Numbered from the stretch's first letter, positions 14,931 to 23,064 are shown. The stretch: DNA of 64,000 bases from Clostridia bacterium (GCA_017399945.1 JAFQAQ010000005.1:124001-188000), one strand, 5' to 3'. Numbers and translations are program-made. Notes: generated by a model from the sequence alone, not told the origin.

Positions 14931-16664
14931 ATGTTTAAGAAAGAATACGGGTTTTATATTGACGAAACTTACTCAAATAACATAACCGTTGAACATATTC
15001 CCTTTACCGAGGGAATTAACGCTTATAAACTAAACTTGCATTTTAACGAACCTACTGTTGTTAAAAATATCAAAATATGTTATTTCAAGCCAATGAGGGG
15101 ATTGCTTTCTGTTTGGCACTCTTCTGCGCCTAGAAACAGGGCACTTAGACAATGGTTTGATAAAAATGCAGTGAAATCTAATTTTTATTTGGGTGCGCCT
15201 TTAATATCCGTTATTGATGGAGAAAATAATTATTGCACTATTGCTTTGTCGGATGCGCAAACTCCTTGTGAATTAAACGCGTTTGTTGATGATTTTTCTG
15301 ATAACGATGAGATTTGTTTTGATATCATTTTGTTTAGTGGTGTAGAAAAACTAGTAAGTGATTATTCTATTTTCGTTAGAATAGACGATCAAAACAAGCC
15401 GTATTACAAATCTATTTCAGACGTTAAAAATTGGTGGAATTATTTTTATCCTGCCGTTATTGATAACTGTGAAAGTGCAGAAGATGCGCTTTATTCGTCT
15501 TGGTATAATTTCCATCAACATCCAAATGAACAAACTCTTAAAGAAGAATTATTAATTGCTTCTAAAATGGGTTTTAAAACTTTTATTTTGGATGATGGCT
15601 GGCAATACGATGGAAATGGAACAGCTGACTATTTTGATTGTGGAGATTGGGAGTTTTCTAAAGAAAAGTTTCCTAATCCTAGGGAATTTATTGATTATGT
15701 TCATTCCTTGGGTATGAAAATTTTGGTATGGTTTCCCGTGCCGTTCGTTGGTTATAATACTCAAAAGTATAAAGAGTTTAGTGATAAACTTTTATGTAAT
15801 AACGATTTTTTCCGTGCGGGGATTCTTGACCCAAGATATAAAGAAGTTAGAGAATTTTTGGTTGATACTTATAGGGGTTTTGTTCAAAAATACGATTTAG
15901 ACGGTCTTAAACTTGATTTTATAGATAGTTTTAAGTTGTTGCCTACTTCTCCCTCATACGATGCTAAAAAAATGGATTTTGACGACGTTGAGAAAGCTGT
16001 GGATTGCTTGTTAAAAGACGTTATTCAAATGCTTAAAGAGTGTAAAGATAAACCTTTGTTCGAATTTAGGCAAAATTACGTTGGCCCTGCAATTACAAAA
16101 TATTGTAATATGCTTAGAGTGGCGGACTGTGCGTTTGATTCGGTTACGAATAAAATTGCAGTTGTTGATTTGAGATTGCTAAACTACGACCTTGCAGTTC
16201 ATTCTGATATGCTATATTGGTCGAAATACGAGTCGCCTACTAACGTAAAAAAACAACTTATTAATGTAATATTTTCTGTGCCACAGATATCCGTTTTGTT
16301 GGCGAATTCTTCAAAAGAACATTTGGAAGTAATTAAAAATCATATTGAATATTTTAACGATAACAAGACGTTGCTATTGCATGGAGAAATTCAACCAGTT
16401 GGAAACGATTTGTTGTATCCTTGCGTATCTTCTTCGTTAGGGGATAAAACCGTATCCGTTATAAGTTGTCCGTATGCTATTGAGTATAATGGTAAAAAGC
16501 ACGATATATTTAATAATTCGGACGTTGAATGGGTTAGTGTTGTTTCTACTGTAAATTGTTTTTGCAAAGTCGTTGATATTTATGGCAAAGTTATTAAAAA
16601 CTTTGAAGTAGTTAAGGGTGCAAACCTAATTAAAGTTCCTGTAGGTGGAATGATTGCTTTTTAG
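14931..16664 (+). CDS. Clan GH-D glycoside hydrolase (alpha-galactosidase-like, GH36 type)
   Basis: The 577-residue protein has a beta-rich N-terminal domain (about 1-190), a TIM barrel with FKTFILDDGWQYDGNG (Asp221/Asp222) and the nucleophile motif DGLKLDF (Asp329), and a short C-terminal beta domain. The double-Asp-Gly-Trp and LKLDF motifs are those of GH36/GH27 retaining alpha-galactosidases. No signal peptide is seen, so its substrate must be imported. The acid/base Asp is probably within the RVADCAFDS region. It lies between the isomerase and a dipeptidase in the catabolic operon. Exact linkage is uncertain; other clan GH-D activities are possible. Confidence 0.82.
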   Translation: MFKKEYGFYIDETYSNNITVEHIPFTEGINAYKLNLHFNEPTVVKNIKICYFKPMRGLLSVWHSSAPRNRALRQWFDKNAVKSNFYLGAPLISVIDGENNYCTIALSDAQTPCELNAFVDDFSDNDEICFDIILFSGVEKLVSDYSIFVRIDDQNKPYYKSISDVKNWWNYFYPAVIDNCESAEDALYSSWYNFHQHPNEQTLKEELLIASKMGFKTFILDDGWQYDGNGTADYFDCGDWEFSKEKFPNPREFIDYVHSLGMKILVWFPVPFVGYNTQKYKEFSDKLLCNNDFFRAGILDPRYKEVREFLVDTYRGFVQKYDLDGLKLDFIDSFKLLPTSPSYDAKKMDFDDVEKAVDCLLKDVIQMLKECKDKPLFEFRQNYVGPAITKYCNMLRVADCAFDSVTNKIAVVDLRLLNYDLAVHSDMLYWSKYESPTNVKKQLINVIFSVPQISVLLANSSKEHLEVIKNHIEYFNDNKTLLLHGEIQPVGNDLLYPCVSSSLGDKTVSVISCPYAIEYNGKKHDIFNNSDVEWVSVVSTVNCFCKVVDIYGKVIKNFEVVKGANLIKVPVGGMIAF

Positions 16665-16679
16665 TAAAAGAGGTTTTTT

Positions 16680-17660
16680 ATGATATTTGATTTGCATTGT
16701 GATACTATATGGAAAATTAGCGAGAGAGAAGAAAAAGGCGAATACGTAAGCCTTGTTTCTAACGATCTTTGTGTGGATCAAGAAAAACTCTTAAACGGTA
16801 ATTTTTTTGCAATGTGTTTTGCCATTTATATACCTAATAAGTATGAAAATCCCTTTGAAAGATGTGTGCATGGTATAGACGTGTATTACGATAGGTTGGC
16901 TAAATGTGATAAGATTGCGCCAGTTTTAAGTTTTTCTGATTTTGAGAAAAATAGAGAATTAGGCAAAATTTCTTCCGTGTTAACTATGGAAGATGGTTGC
17001 CCAATAGGTAAAGATTTAAGCAAGCTTGATTATCTTTATGATCGTGGCGTGAGAATGATTTGTTTGTTGCATAATTTGGTTAACGAGATTGGTTATCCTA
17101 ATTATGGGAAATATAATGAAAAGGGTGTGCCTGATTACGTTACTCCTAACCCAAATCAAGGGCTTACTGATTTCGGCGTTCAATTGGTTCAGGCTATGAA
17201 CGAAAAGGGTATAGTTATCGACGTATCGCATTTATCTGACGGTGGGTTTTACGACGTTATAAAATATTCTAAAAAACCTATTATGGCTTCTCATTCGAAT
17301 GCAAGGGCTGTATGTGGCAGTATAAGAAATTTAACCGACGATATGCTTTATAAACTAGCCGATAATGGTGGCGCAACTGGAATGAACTATGCAAAAGGGT
17401 TTATGAGTTCAAAAGGCGATGGCGATCAAACGGTAAAGTGGGTTATAGAACACGTTAAATATATTAAAAACCTTATTGGAATTGATCACGTGGCATTGGG
17501 CAGTGATTTTGACGGAGTGTCACCGGACATTGAGTTATCAGACGCGTCTAAGATGGGGCTACTTGTTAAAGGTCTGGATAGGGCAGGGTTTACAACTACC
17601 GAAATAGAAAAAGTCTGCTATAAAAACGCACTAAGAGTTTTTAAAGCAAATTTGAAATAA
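16680..17660 (+). CDS. Membrane dipeptidase family protein (peptidase M19)
   Basis: M19 enzymes are zinc dipeptidases related to amidohydrolases. The 326-residue protein has the metal-binding DLHCDT (His6, Asp8), the bridging Glu in TMEDG, the IDVSHLSDGGF segment with a metal-binding His, ASHSNARAV with another, and the DHVALGSDFDG motif near residue 270. All ligands look intact. There is no signal peptide, so it is cytoplasmic, like other bacterial members, some of which act on D-amino-acid dipeptides. Its position as last gene of a sugar operon is odd and hints at an amide-linked or peptidoglycan-like substrate. Confidence 0.9.
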   Translation: MIFDLHCDTIWKISEREEKGEYVSLVSNDLCVDQEKLLNGNFFAMCFAIYIPNKYENPFERCVHGIDVYYDRLAKCDKIAPVLSFSDFEKNRELGKISSVLTMEDGCPIGKDLSKLDYLYDRGVRMICLLHNLVNEIGYPNYGKYNEKGVPDYVTPNPNQGLTDFGVQLVQAMNEKGIVIDVSHLSDGGFYDVIKYSKKPIMASHSNARAVCGSIRNLTDDMLYKLADNGGATGMNYAKGFMSSKGDGDQTVKWVIEHVKYIKNLIGIDHVALGSDFDGVSPDIELSDASKMGLLVKGLDRAGFTTTEIEKVCYKNALRVFKANLK

Positions 17661-17671
17661 TATCTATAAAA

Positions 17672-17699
17672 ACAAAAACCACCTAAAAGGGTGGTTTTA
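17672..17699 (+). terminator. Terminator of the catabolic operon
   Basis: AAAACCACC (17672-17680) pairs with GGTGGTTTT (17687-17695) across a six-base loop, shortly after the dipeptidase stop. A T-rich stretch follows. Confidence 0.85.
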
Positions 17700-17729
17700 C
17701 TTTTGAAAAAAAGTGTACAATATAAACAT

Positions 17730-17776
17730 AAAAAAATCAACCTTAGCAAAACAATTATTGTTATACTAAGGCTGAT
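17730..17776 (-). terminator. Terminator of the tRNA cluster
   Basis: On the - strand ATCAGCCTTAG (17776-17766) pairs with CTAAGGTTGAT (17746-17736) over 11 bp with one G-U pair, and a T-run follows (17735-17730). It lies two bases after the tRNA-Leu CCA. The AT-rich loop can form a small inner hairpin. Confidence 0.85.
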
Positions 17777-17777
17777 T

Positions 17778-17864
17778 TGGTGCCGGGGACCGGACTTGAA
17801 CCGGTACGGTGTTTCCACCGAGGGATTTTAAGTCCCTTGCGTCTGCCAATTTCGCCACCTCGGC
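17778..17864 (-). tRNA. tRNA-Leu(TAA)
   Basis: A type II tRNA with a long variable arm. The anticodon loop is CTTAAAA, giving TAA, which reads UUA/UUG leucine codons. The T-loop is TTCAAGT. CCA is encoded (17780-17778). The acceptor stem GCCGAGG/CCCCGGC has one A-C mismatch at pair 5-68. It is the last gene of the - strand cluster Val-Gly-Cys-Leu. Confidence 0.93.
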
Positions 17865-17871
17865 AGTTGTT

Positions 17872-17945
17872 TGGAGGCGCCACCCAGATTCGGACTGGGG
17901 GTAAAGGTTTTGCAGACCCGTGCCTTACCACTTGGCTATGGCGCC
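17872..17945 (-). tRNA. tRNA-Cys(GCA) with unusual T-loop
   Basis: The anticodon loop CTGCAAA gives GCA for cysteine. The discriminator is U73, as needed by cysteinyl-tRNA synthetase, and CCA is encoded. The acceptor stem GGCGCCA/TGGCGCC is perfect. The T-loop reads TCCGAAT where nearly all elongator tRNAs have TTCGAAT, so position 55, normally pseudouridine, is C. The anticodon stem also has a mismatched first pair (C27/U43) and a G-U pair. Confidence 0.88.
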
Positions 17946-17976
17946 ATCTATGGAAAAAACTCCATAATAAAAAAAA

Positions 17977-18051
17977 TGGAGCGGGAAACGAGATTCGAAC
18001 TCGCGACATTTGCCTTGGCAAGGCAACGCTCTACCACTGAGCCATTCCCGC
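17977..18051 (-). tRNA. tRNA-Gly(GCC)
   Basis: The anticodon loop TTGCCAA gives GCC. The acceptor stem GCGGGAA/TTCCCGC is perfect, the T-loop is TTCGAAT, the discriminator is U and CCA is encoded. It is the second tRNA of the - strand cluster. Confidence 0.95.
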
Positions 18052-18070
18052 AAACGAGTGACGCTGGTTA

Positions 18071-18146
18071 TGGTGGGAACAATAGGGCTCGAACCTATGA
18101 CCCTCTGCTTGTAAGGCAGATGCTCTCCCAGCTGAGCTATGCTCCC
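18071..18146 (-). tRNA. tRNA-Val(TAC)
   Basis: The anticodon loop CTTACAA gives TAC. D-arm, T-loop TTCGAGC and discriminator A are normal and CCA is encoded. It is the first tRNA of the cluster. Its flanks carry an 8-bp inverted repeat, AGTGACGC in the leader (18159-18152) and GCGTCACT in the trailer (18064-18057), so the precursor can close into an extra stalk. Confidence 0.95.
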
Positions 18147-18167
18147 GTGTCGCGTCACTGCTGATAT

Positions 18168-18196
18168 AATATAACAAATTTCTAAAATTAATGCAA
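18168..18196 (-). promoter_or_regulatory. Promoter of the tRNA cluster
   Basis: On the - strand TTGCAT (18196-18191) and TATATT (18173-18168) have the ideal 17-base spacing, ending about 22 bases before tRNA-Val. It is back to back with the V-ATPase promoter. Confidence 0.6.
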
Positions 18197-18252
18197 CTAT
18201 TTTTTAATAATTTTTTAATTTTTTTTAAAAAAATTTATTTAGACAATAAAAT

Positions 18253-18282
18253 TGAGCAATAATTATGAAAAATGAGCAATAA
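18253..18282 (+). repeat. Two direct repeats TGAGCAATAA upstream of the V-ATPase promoter
   Basis: TGAGCAATAA occurs at 18253-18262 and 18273-18282, exactly 20 bases apart, about two helical turns. The second copy ends 33 bases before the -35 hexamer. This is the geometry of an activator that binds direct repeats on one face of the DNA. The surrounding DNA is A/T tracts, so the GC-containing repeats stand out. Confidence 0.4.
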
Positions 18283-18315
18283 AGCTTGATTTTATCAAAC
18301 AATTCTATAATTTGC

Positions 18316-18344
18316 TTGACTGACCATTTTTAATATAGTATAAT
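18316..18344 (+). promoter_or_regulatory. Promoter of the V-ATPase operon
   Basis: TTGACT (18316-18321) and TATAAT (18339-18344) are spaced by 17 bases, near-consensus for the housekeeping sigma factor. The predicted start is about 20 bases before the first ATG. Confidence 0.8.
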
Positions 18345-18373
18345 TTTATTAATAAAATTAAGGTGATCTTTTT

Positions 18374-18682
18374 ATGTTAGAAGTTATTTCTTCAATTTTA
18401 GATGCTGAAAAAAAAGCCGACGCCATTATTAAGCAAGCCGATGATAAATCAAAGTCGTTGATTTTATCGGCTGAATCACAGTCGGAAGGTATTAAGTCTG
18501 ACACTATAAATAAATTTAAGGCAGAGCGTACGGCTAAAATTACCGATGCTGAAGTTTTGGCTTGTACTGAATATAATAGCATAATTGAACAAGGTAATTT
18601 GCAAGCAAACGAATTAAAGGATGGCGTTACTGATAAAGTTGCGTCCGTGGTAGATTTTGTTGTAGATAGCATTATTAAATAA
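18374..18682 (+). CDS. ntpF: V-type ATPase peripheral-stalk subunit (G/H, NtpF-like)
   Basis: The 102-residue product is a single Ala/Lys/Glu/Asp-rich helix, predicted coiled coil over most of its length, as expected for the subunit that pairs with E to form the outer stalk joining the A3B3 head to subunit I. Sequence is poorly conserved in this family; the call rests on length, composition and position as first gene of the order F-I-K-E-C-G-A-B-D, the same as the E. hirae ntp operon. AAGGTGA precedes the ATG. The stop abuts the ntpI start with no gap. Confidence 0.82.
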   Translation: MLEVISSILDAEKKADAIIKQADDKSKSLILSAESQSEGIKSDTINKFKAERTAKITDAEVLACTEYNSIIEQGNLQANELKDGVTDKVASVVDFVVDSIIK

Positions 18683-20701
18683 ATGGCAATATTAAAGATG
18701 ACTAAAATGCGTCTTGTAGTAATAGATTACTATAAAGACCAAATATTTAATGCGCTTCATAAAACGGGTGCGTTTGAACTGTCGGGGACGGAACAGTTTG
18801 CCGACACTTTTAGCGCGTTTGATAATCTAACCGTTGAAGAGTTGAATAAAAAGTTTTCAAGAGTATCTAAGTCTGTTGAATTTATAACCGATTCCGTTGC
18901 TTTGTGCAAGGGGAAAGATTATTATCCTGCAAACACCGACCAACTCTTTGAGAACTTTTTTGTTTCTTACCAAGATTTTAGTGATATATCTAAAAGAGAA
19001 CAAAAACTTTTTGAAATAGTTGAATTTTGCGAGAAATCCGAACAAACGCTTTCTGCTAATAAAAGTTTAAGAATAAAACTAAATAATTTAATAAACCAAA
19101 TTGCGCCTTATTCAGTGATTACTGATAAGTTTTCTGATTATAAAGATACTGAAAAGACTTGTGTGCTTTTAGGTACGGTTAAAAAAGACGTTGTTAATGC
19201 GCTTAGTCAAGAGCTTTCTCAAATAAGTAACGTGCATTACTCTTTAACCGACTCTGGTAGTGTATACGTGTTAAGTGCCGTTGCCTTAAAGGAATTTAGT
19301 GAACAATTGTTAACTAAACTTAATGAATTTGGTTTTGTTAGATGCCCATTTGATTTCGAACTTTGTGCACAAGAAAAGATTTTAGATATTAAAAAAGAAA
19401 TTAAAGAATCTTATAAAATTGACGAGCAAGTTCTTAGAGACGTTTGTGTAAAGGCAAACGACGTAAAAGAACTTAAAATACTTGCAGATAATTTGAATTT
19501 TAGTTTAGAAAAAGCTTCATCGTCCGATAAATTCCGTAAGACCGGAAAAACGGTGATTTTGGAAGGTTTTGTTCCTGAATGTAAAAAGGACGAAGTTAGT
19601 CAAGCAATTAATCAAGTTACTAATGCAAACTTTATTGAGTTTATCGAGCCTTCTGATGACGACGACGTTCCTACCTTAACCAAAAACGGTTATTTAGTAA
19701 GGCAAACGGAATTCGTTACTGATTTATACTCAGTTCCTAATTATAAAGAAATGGACCCCAACAAGGTAACCTTTTTCTTCTTTATGTTGTTTATGGGTAT
19801 AATCATGGCAGATGTTGGCTATGGCGTTCTAATGGTTGTTTTAGGCTTTTTCTTGGCGTCTAGAATTAAAGTTGATAACGGGACTAAACGTCTTTGGAAC
19901 GTGATTGCGCTCGGTGGTGTATTTACAATCATATTTGGGTTGCTGTTCAACTCATTCTTCGGCGTTGCCGTGTTGCCTGTAACGTTAATCCCTAGTCCTA
20001 CTCCCGACCTTAATACCGGTGAGATTAATCTTGAAACGATTATGATTCTACTACTTGCAAGTTTAGGTCTTGGCGTAGTTCAGATTGCAGTTGGCTATTT
20101 TTGTAAAGCTATTAACTGCTTTATGCAAAAAGATATTGCCGGTGGTATATTCGACGGACTTATTTGGGTAATCTTTTTTATAAGTTTTGTTTTGGCTGCG
20201 TTTAATTTCCTTTGTGATTACTTAGGTGTTGGTTTATCGACTGGAATAAGGAACTTTTTTGCTAGCGTACAAACTCCTGCCCTTTACACGTTAATTGGTA
20301 GTGTAGTGGTTGCTGCGGTTGCGGCAGGTAGGGAAGAAAAGGGGTTTGGTAAATTTTCCAAAGGTTTTGGAACTGTTTACGGGCTTATTAATATAATGAG
20401 TGACGTTCTTTCTTATGCAAGACTTTTTGGTCTTATGTTGTCGGGTATGATTATTGCGCAAACCTTTAACTACAAGCTTGGTTTACCCCTAATTCAAGGT
20501 GGTGGCGTTGGTGTTGTGTTTGGTAGCGTTGTAATTGTGATTGGTCACGTGTTCAATATTGCAATGAACGTTTTAGGTGCTTATATTCACGATAGTAGAT
20601 TGCAATATATTGAATTCTTCTCGAAATTCTATACTGGCGAGGGTAGGAAATTTACGCCTATCGGCTCGCAAATGAAATACGTATATTTAAAGAAAAATTA
20701 A
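18683..20701 (+). CDS. ntpI: V-type ATPase subunit I (a-subunit)
   Basis: Subunit I provides the ion half-channels beside the rotor ring. The 672-residue protein has a soluble N-terminal half (about 1-350) of alpha/beta and coiled-coil segments that bind the outer stalks, then seven or eight membrane helices. VTFFFFMLFMGIIMADVGYG near residue 370 and the LSYARLFGLMLSGMIIAQ helix near 575 (with the essential Arg) are family hallmarks. It begins at an ATG immediately after the upstream stop. There is no linked ATPase of the F type in this window. Confidence 0.95.
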   Translation: MAILKMTKMRLVVIDYYKDQIFNALHKTGAFELSGTEQFADTFSAFDNLTVEELNKKFSRVSKSVEFITDSVALCKGKDYYPANTDQLFENFFVSYQDFSDISKREQKLFEIVEFCEKSEQTLSANKSLRIKLNNLINQIAPYSVITDKFSDYKDTEKTCVLLGTVKKDVVNALSQELSQISNVHYSLTDSGSVYVLSAVALKEFSEQLLTKLNEFGFVRCPFDFELCAQEKILDIKKEIKESYKIDEQVLRDVCVKANDVKELKILADNLNFSLEKASSSDKFRKTGKTVILEGFVPECKKDEVSQAINQVTNANFIEFIEPSDDDDVPTLTKNGYLVRQTEFVTDLYSVPNYKEMDPNKVTFFFFMLFMGIIMADVGYGVLMVVLGFFLASRIKVDNGTKRLWNVIALGGVFTIIFGLLFNSFFGVAVLPVTLIPSPTPDLNTGEINLETIMILLLASLGLGVVQIAVGYFCKAINCFMQKDIAGGIFDGLIWVIFFISFVLAAFNFLCDYLGVGLSTGIRNFFASVQTPALYTLIGSVVVAAVAAGREEKGFGKFSKGFGTVYGLINIMSDVLSYARLFGLMLSGMIIAQTFNYKLGLPLIQGGGVGVVFGSVVIVIGHVFNIAMNVLGAYIHDSRLQYIEFFSKFYTGEGRKFTPIGSQMKYVYLKKN

Positions 20702-20732
20702 TTATTTGATATTAAAACGGAGGTTTTGATTT

Positions 20733-21170
20733 ATGGAAGGACAAGCATTGGCGACTTTAGGCTTAGCTATTTGTGCAGGTCTTTGTGGTTGTGGTTCTGC
20801 AATCGGTTTATATTATACCGGTTCTGCTGCTGCGGGTGTACTTGCTGAGGACGCTAAAAAGTTTAGTAAAGTACTTATTTTAGTAGTTTTACCTGCTACC
20901 CAAGGTATTTACGGTTTCGTTTTCGGAATTATAGGTATGGGTTCTATAACCGCTTCAATGACTGCTATCGAAGGTGCAAAACTTTTTGCTGCTGCAATGC
21001 CTTTGGCGTTAGCTGGTTTAATTTCTGGTATTTTCCAAGGAAGGACTGCAGTTGGTGGTATTAATGCGATTGCAAGAAACGAATCTCTTTCGGGTAAATT
21101 GATTTTATTCCCTGCAATGGTTGAAACCTATGCAATCTTAGGCTTAGTTGTTTCTATTCTATTAATGTAA
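20733..21170 (+). CDS. ntpK: V-type ATPase proteolipid subunit K
   Basis: Rotor-ring subunit with four membrane helices in 145 residues, a duplicated hairpin with one ion site. The ligands of the Na+ site known from E. hirae NtpK (Leu61, Thr64, Gln65, Gln110, Glu139) are all present with a constant offset of eight: Leu53, Thr56 and Gln57 in LPATQGIYG, Gln102 in GIFQGR and Glu131 in VETYAILG. Na+ rather than H+ coupling is therefore predicted. GGAGG precedes the ATG. It sits between I and E, as in other Firmicutes ntp operons. Confidence 0.95.
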   Translation: MEGQALATLGLAICAGLCGCGSAIGLYYTGSAAAGVLAEDAKKFSKVLILVVLPATQGIYGFVFGIIGMGSITASMTAIEGAKLFAAAMPLALAGLISGIFQGRTAVGGINAIARNESLSGKLILFPAMVETYAILGLVVSILLM

Positions 21171-21179
21171 GGTTAGGTT

Positions 21180-21752
21180 ATGGAAGGAAAAGAAGCTATA
21201 ATTAATAAAATTTTAGAAGACGCAAAGGTAAAAGCTGACGAAAAAGTTCAAAAAGCTCAGTCTATTGCCCATTCTAAAATACAATCTGCTAACGATTGGG
21301 CGTCTAATTACCTTGATGCTCAGAGGGAAATCTTAGAAAAAGATTGTGCTGATTTAATTGAGCGTAGAAAGACGGTTGCTAATTTAGACGTTAGAAAACA
21401 TATGCTTGAAACTAAACAAGAAGTAATTTCGCAAGTGTTTGCAAAGGCGCTTGCGACGCTTCGTGCGTTAAAAAAGGAAGACTATTTGAATTTAGTTTTA
21501 AGATTGATTAGTGAAAACGTTGATAAAGACGATCAATTGGTGCTTTCAAAAGACGGAGTTTTATCTGTTGAAGATTTTGCCGGCGCAGATTTTATTAAAG
21601 AGAATAACGTAACGATAAGCGAAACTCCCGGTGATTTTTTTGGAGGAGTAATGCTTATTGGCAAATCGTGTGATAAAGACTTGACTTTTGAAGCGGTTGT
21701 AGAATCCAAAAAGGATTTACTTGCTTCCGAAGTTGCTAAGAGGTTGTTTTAG
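21180..21752 (+). CDS. ntpE: V-type ATPase subunit E
   Basis: Subunit E pairs with the G/H helix in the peripheral stalk and caps the non-catalytic subunits. The 190-residue protein has a long N-terminal Ala/Lys-rich helix (about 1-90) and a C-terminal alpha/beta domain with FFGGVMLIGKSCD-type residues near 155, matching the GGV motif of the family. It lies ten bases after ntpK and three before ntpC. Confidence 0.9.
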   Translation: MEGKEAIINKILEDAKVKADEKVQKAQSIAHSKIQSANDWASNYLDAQREILEKDCADLIERRKTVANLDVRKHMLETKQEVISQVFAKALATLRALKKEDYLNLVLRLISENVDKDDQLVLSKDGVLSVEDFAGADFIKENNVTISETPGDFFGGVMLIGKSCDKDLTFEAVVESKKDLLASEVAKRLF

Positions 21753-21755
21753 TAG

Positions 21756-22736
21756 ATGATTAACCCTATTTACGCTAACGCACGCGCTAAATCACTTGAA
21801 AAATTTCTTTTAGGCAAAGAAAAATATCAAAGAATGATTGATTGTGATAGTGCTGACGAGGCAATTAAAATTTTATCGGAAGTCAATTTTGGTGGTGGAG
21901 TATTAATTTCTTCTCCTGCTGAATTTGAGAACCTTATTGATGCCGAAGAAGATAAACTATTTGAGTTTATTAAAACAGGGTGTCCTTTTGACGATTTAAA
22001 AAATTTTATTTTGCTAAAAAACGATTTTCGCAACGCAGAAGCTTACGTTAGGGCAAAGTATCTAAAAATTGACGGCGATACTATGACTGTTAAAGACGGT
22101 CTTTTTGCTAAAAACGATCTTAAAGACAAAATTTTTGCCGACGATTATGGTGGCTTGCCAGATTCCTTATCTAAGGCGTTATTGCAAGCTGACGTTGAGT
22201 TTGTTGAAAAAAGAGCTAGTGGCGAGAGTATCAATAATCTTTTTTCAAAAGCGCTTTTTGCTGAATTAAAGCAAGTAACCTTAAAGGATAAATACTTAAA
22301 AGATATATTTAGTACTAACGCAGATTGTATTAACGTAAGCATTGCTTTTAGGACTAGGGATTATTCGGTTGCTAAAACTGCTTTCGTGGACGGTGGTACG
22401 CTCTCTGATAGTCAGTTAAGAATTTTGTGCGAAGAACCTTTTGAATCTTTAAAAGAAAAAATAAAGGGTTTTAAACACTCAGATTATCTTAACGTTGCTA
22501 TTGAAAGTGCTTGTAAGCACGCGCCTTTATCTGAGTTTGAAAGGTTATATCAAAGCTATCAAGTATCGCTTCTGAAAAAAGATAGATTTATAAACGAAGG
22601 GGTTGCTCCCTTTGCGCTTTATTGTTTTTATAAGTTGGCTGACCTTGCGAACGTGAGGATAATTATGACTGGACTTATAAATAAACTTGATAAAGCACAA
22701 ATAAAAGACAGGTTAAGGGACGGTTATGAAGGGTAA
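21756..22736 (+). CDS. ntpC: V-type ATPase subunit C (d-like)
   Basis: The helical funnel that joins the central shaft to the proteolipid ring. The 326-residue protein matches the family in length and mostly helical composition; NPIYANARAKSLEKFLL at the N-terminus and LRDGYEG at the end are typical. The last 11 bases overlap the start of the F-subunit gene, so the two are translationally coupled. Identification relies on synteny as well as sequence, since the family diverges strongly. Confidence 0.9.
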   Translation: MINPIYANARAKSLEKFLLGKEKYQRMIDCDSADEAIKILSEVNFGGGVLISSPAEFENLIDAEEDKLFEFIKTGCPFDDLKNFILLKNDFRNAEAYVRAKYLKIDGDTMTVKDGLFAKNDLKDKIFADDYGGLPDSLSKALLQADVEFVEKRASGESINNLFSKALFAELKQVTLKDKYLKDIFSTNADCINVSIAFRTRDYSVAKTAFVDGGTLSDSQLRILCEEPFESLKEKIKGFKHSDYLNVAIESACKHAPLSEFERLYQSYQVSLLKKDRFINEGVAPFALYCFYKLADLANVRIIMTGLINKLDKAQIKDRLRDGYEG

Positions 22737-23052
22737 AATGGCAATCGTCGGCAACGGCGACAGTATTGTAGCTTTTTCGGCTGGTGGTATTGTTCCTTAT
22801 TCGGTTGAAAATGCTGTTGAGGCAGAAGAAGTTATTTCTAAATTGGCAAAAGATTATCAAATTATATTCGTTACTGAGAATCTTGCTGTTCAAATAGAAG
22901 AAACAATAAAAAAATATCTTTCCTCGGCTTATCCGATTATATTAAGCGTGCCTTCTGGGGACGGAAATAACGGATATGGAATGAAATCGCTCAAAAAAGC
23001 TATGGAAAAAGCTCTTGGAGTAGATATTTTGTTCAATGAAAATAACGATTAA
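22726..23052 (+). CDS. ntpG: V-type ATPase subunit F (NtpG)
   Basis: A 108-residue CheY-like subunit that binds the central shaft with D. The start MKGKMAIVGNGDSIVAFSAGG has the conserved opening strand and glycine turn, and LPIILSVPSGDG-type residues near 83 match the family IP.G motif. It overlaps ntpC by 11 bases and precedes ntpA by 12. No odd features. Confidence 0.92.
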   Translation: MKGKMAIVGNGDSIVAFSAGGIVPYSVENAVEAEEVISKLAKDYQIIFVTENLAVQIEETIKKYLSSAYPIILSVPSGDGNNGYGMKSLKKAMEKALGVDILFNENND

Positions 23053-23064
23053 CAGGAAGGTTAA

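Noticed and set aside
17761..18164. Several 70-97 codon ORFs on both strands across the tRNA cluster
   Set aside because: They lie entirely within four tRNA genes, have no ribosome sites and overlap each other.
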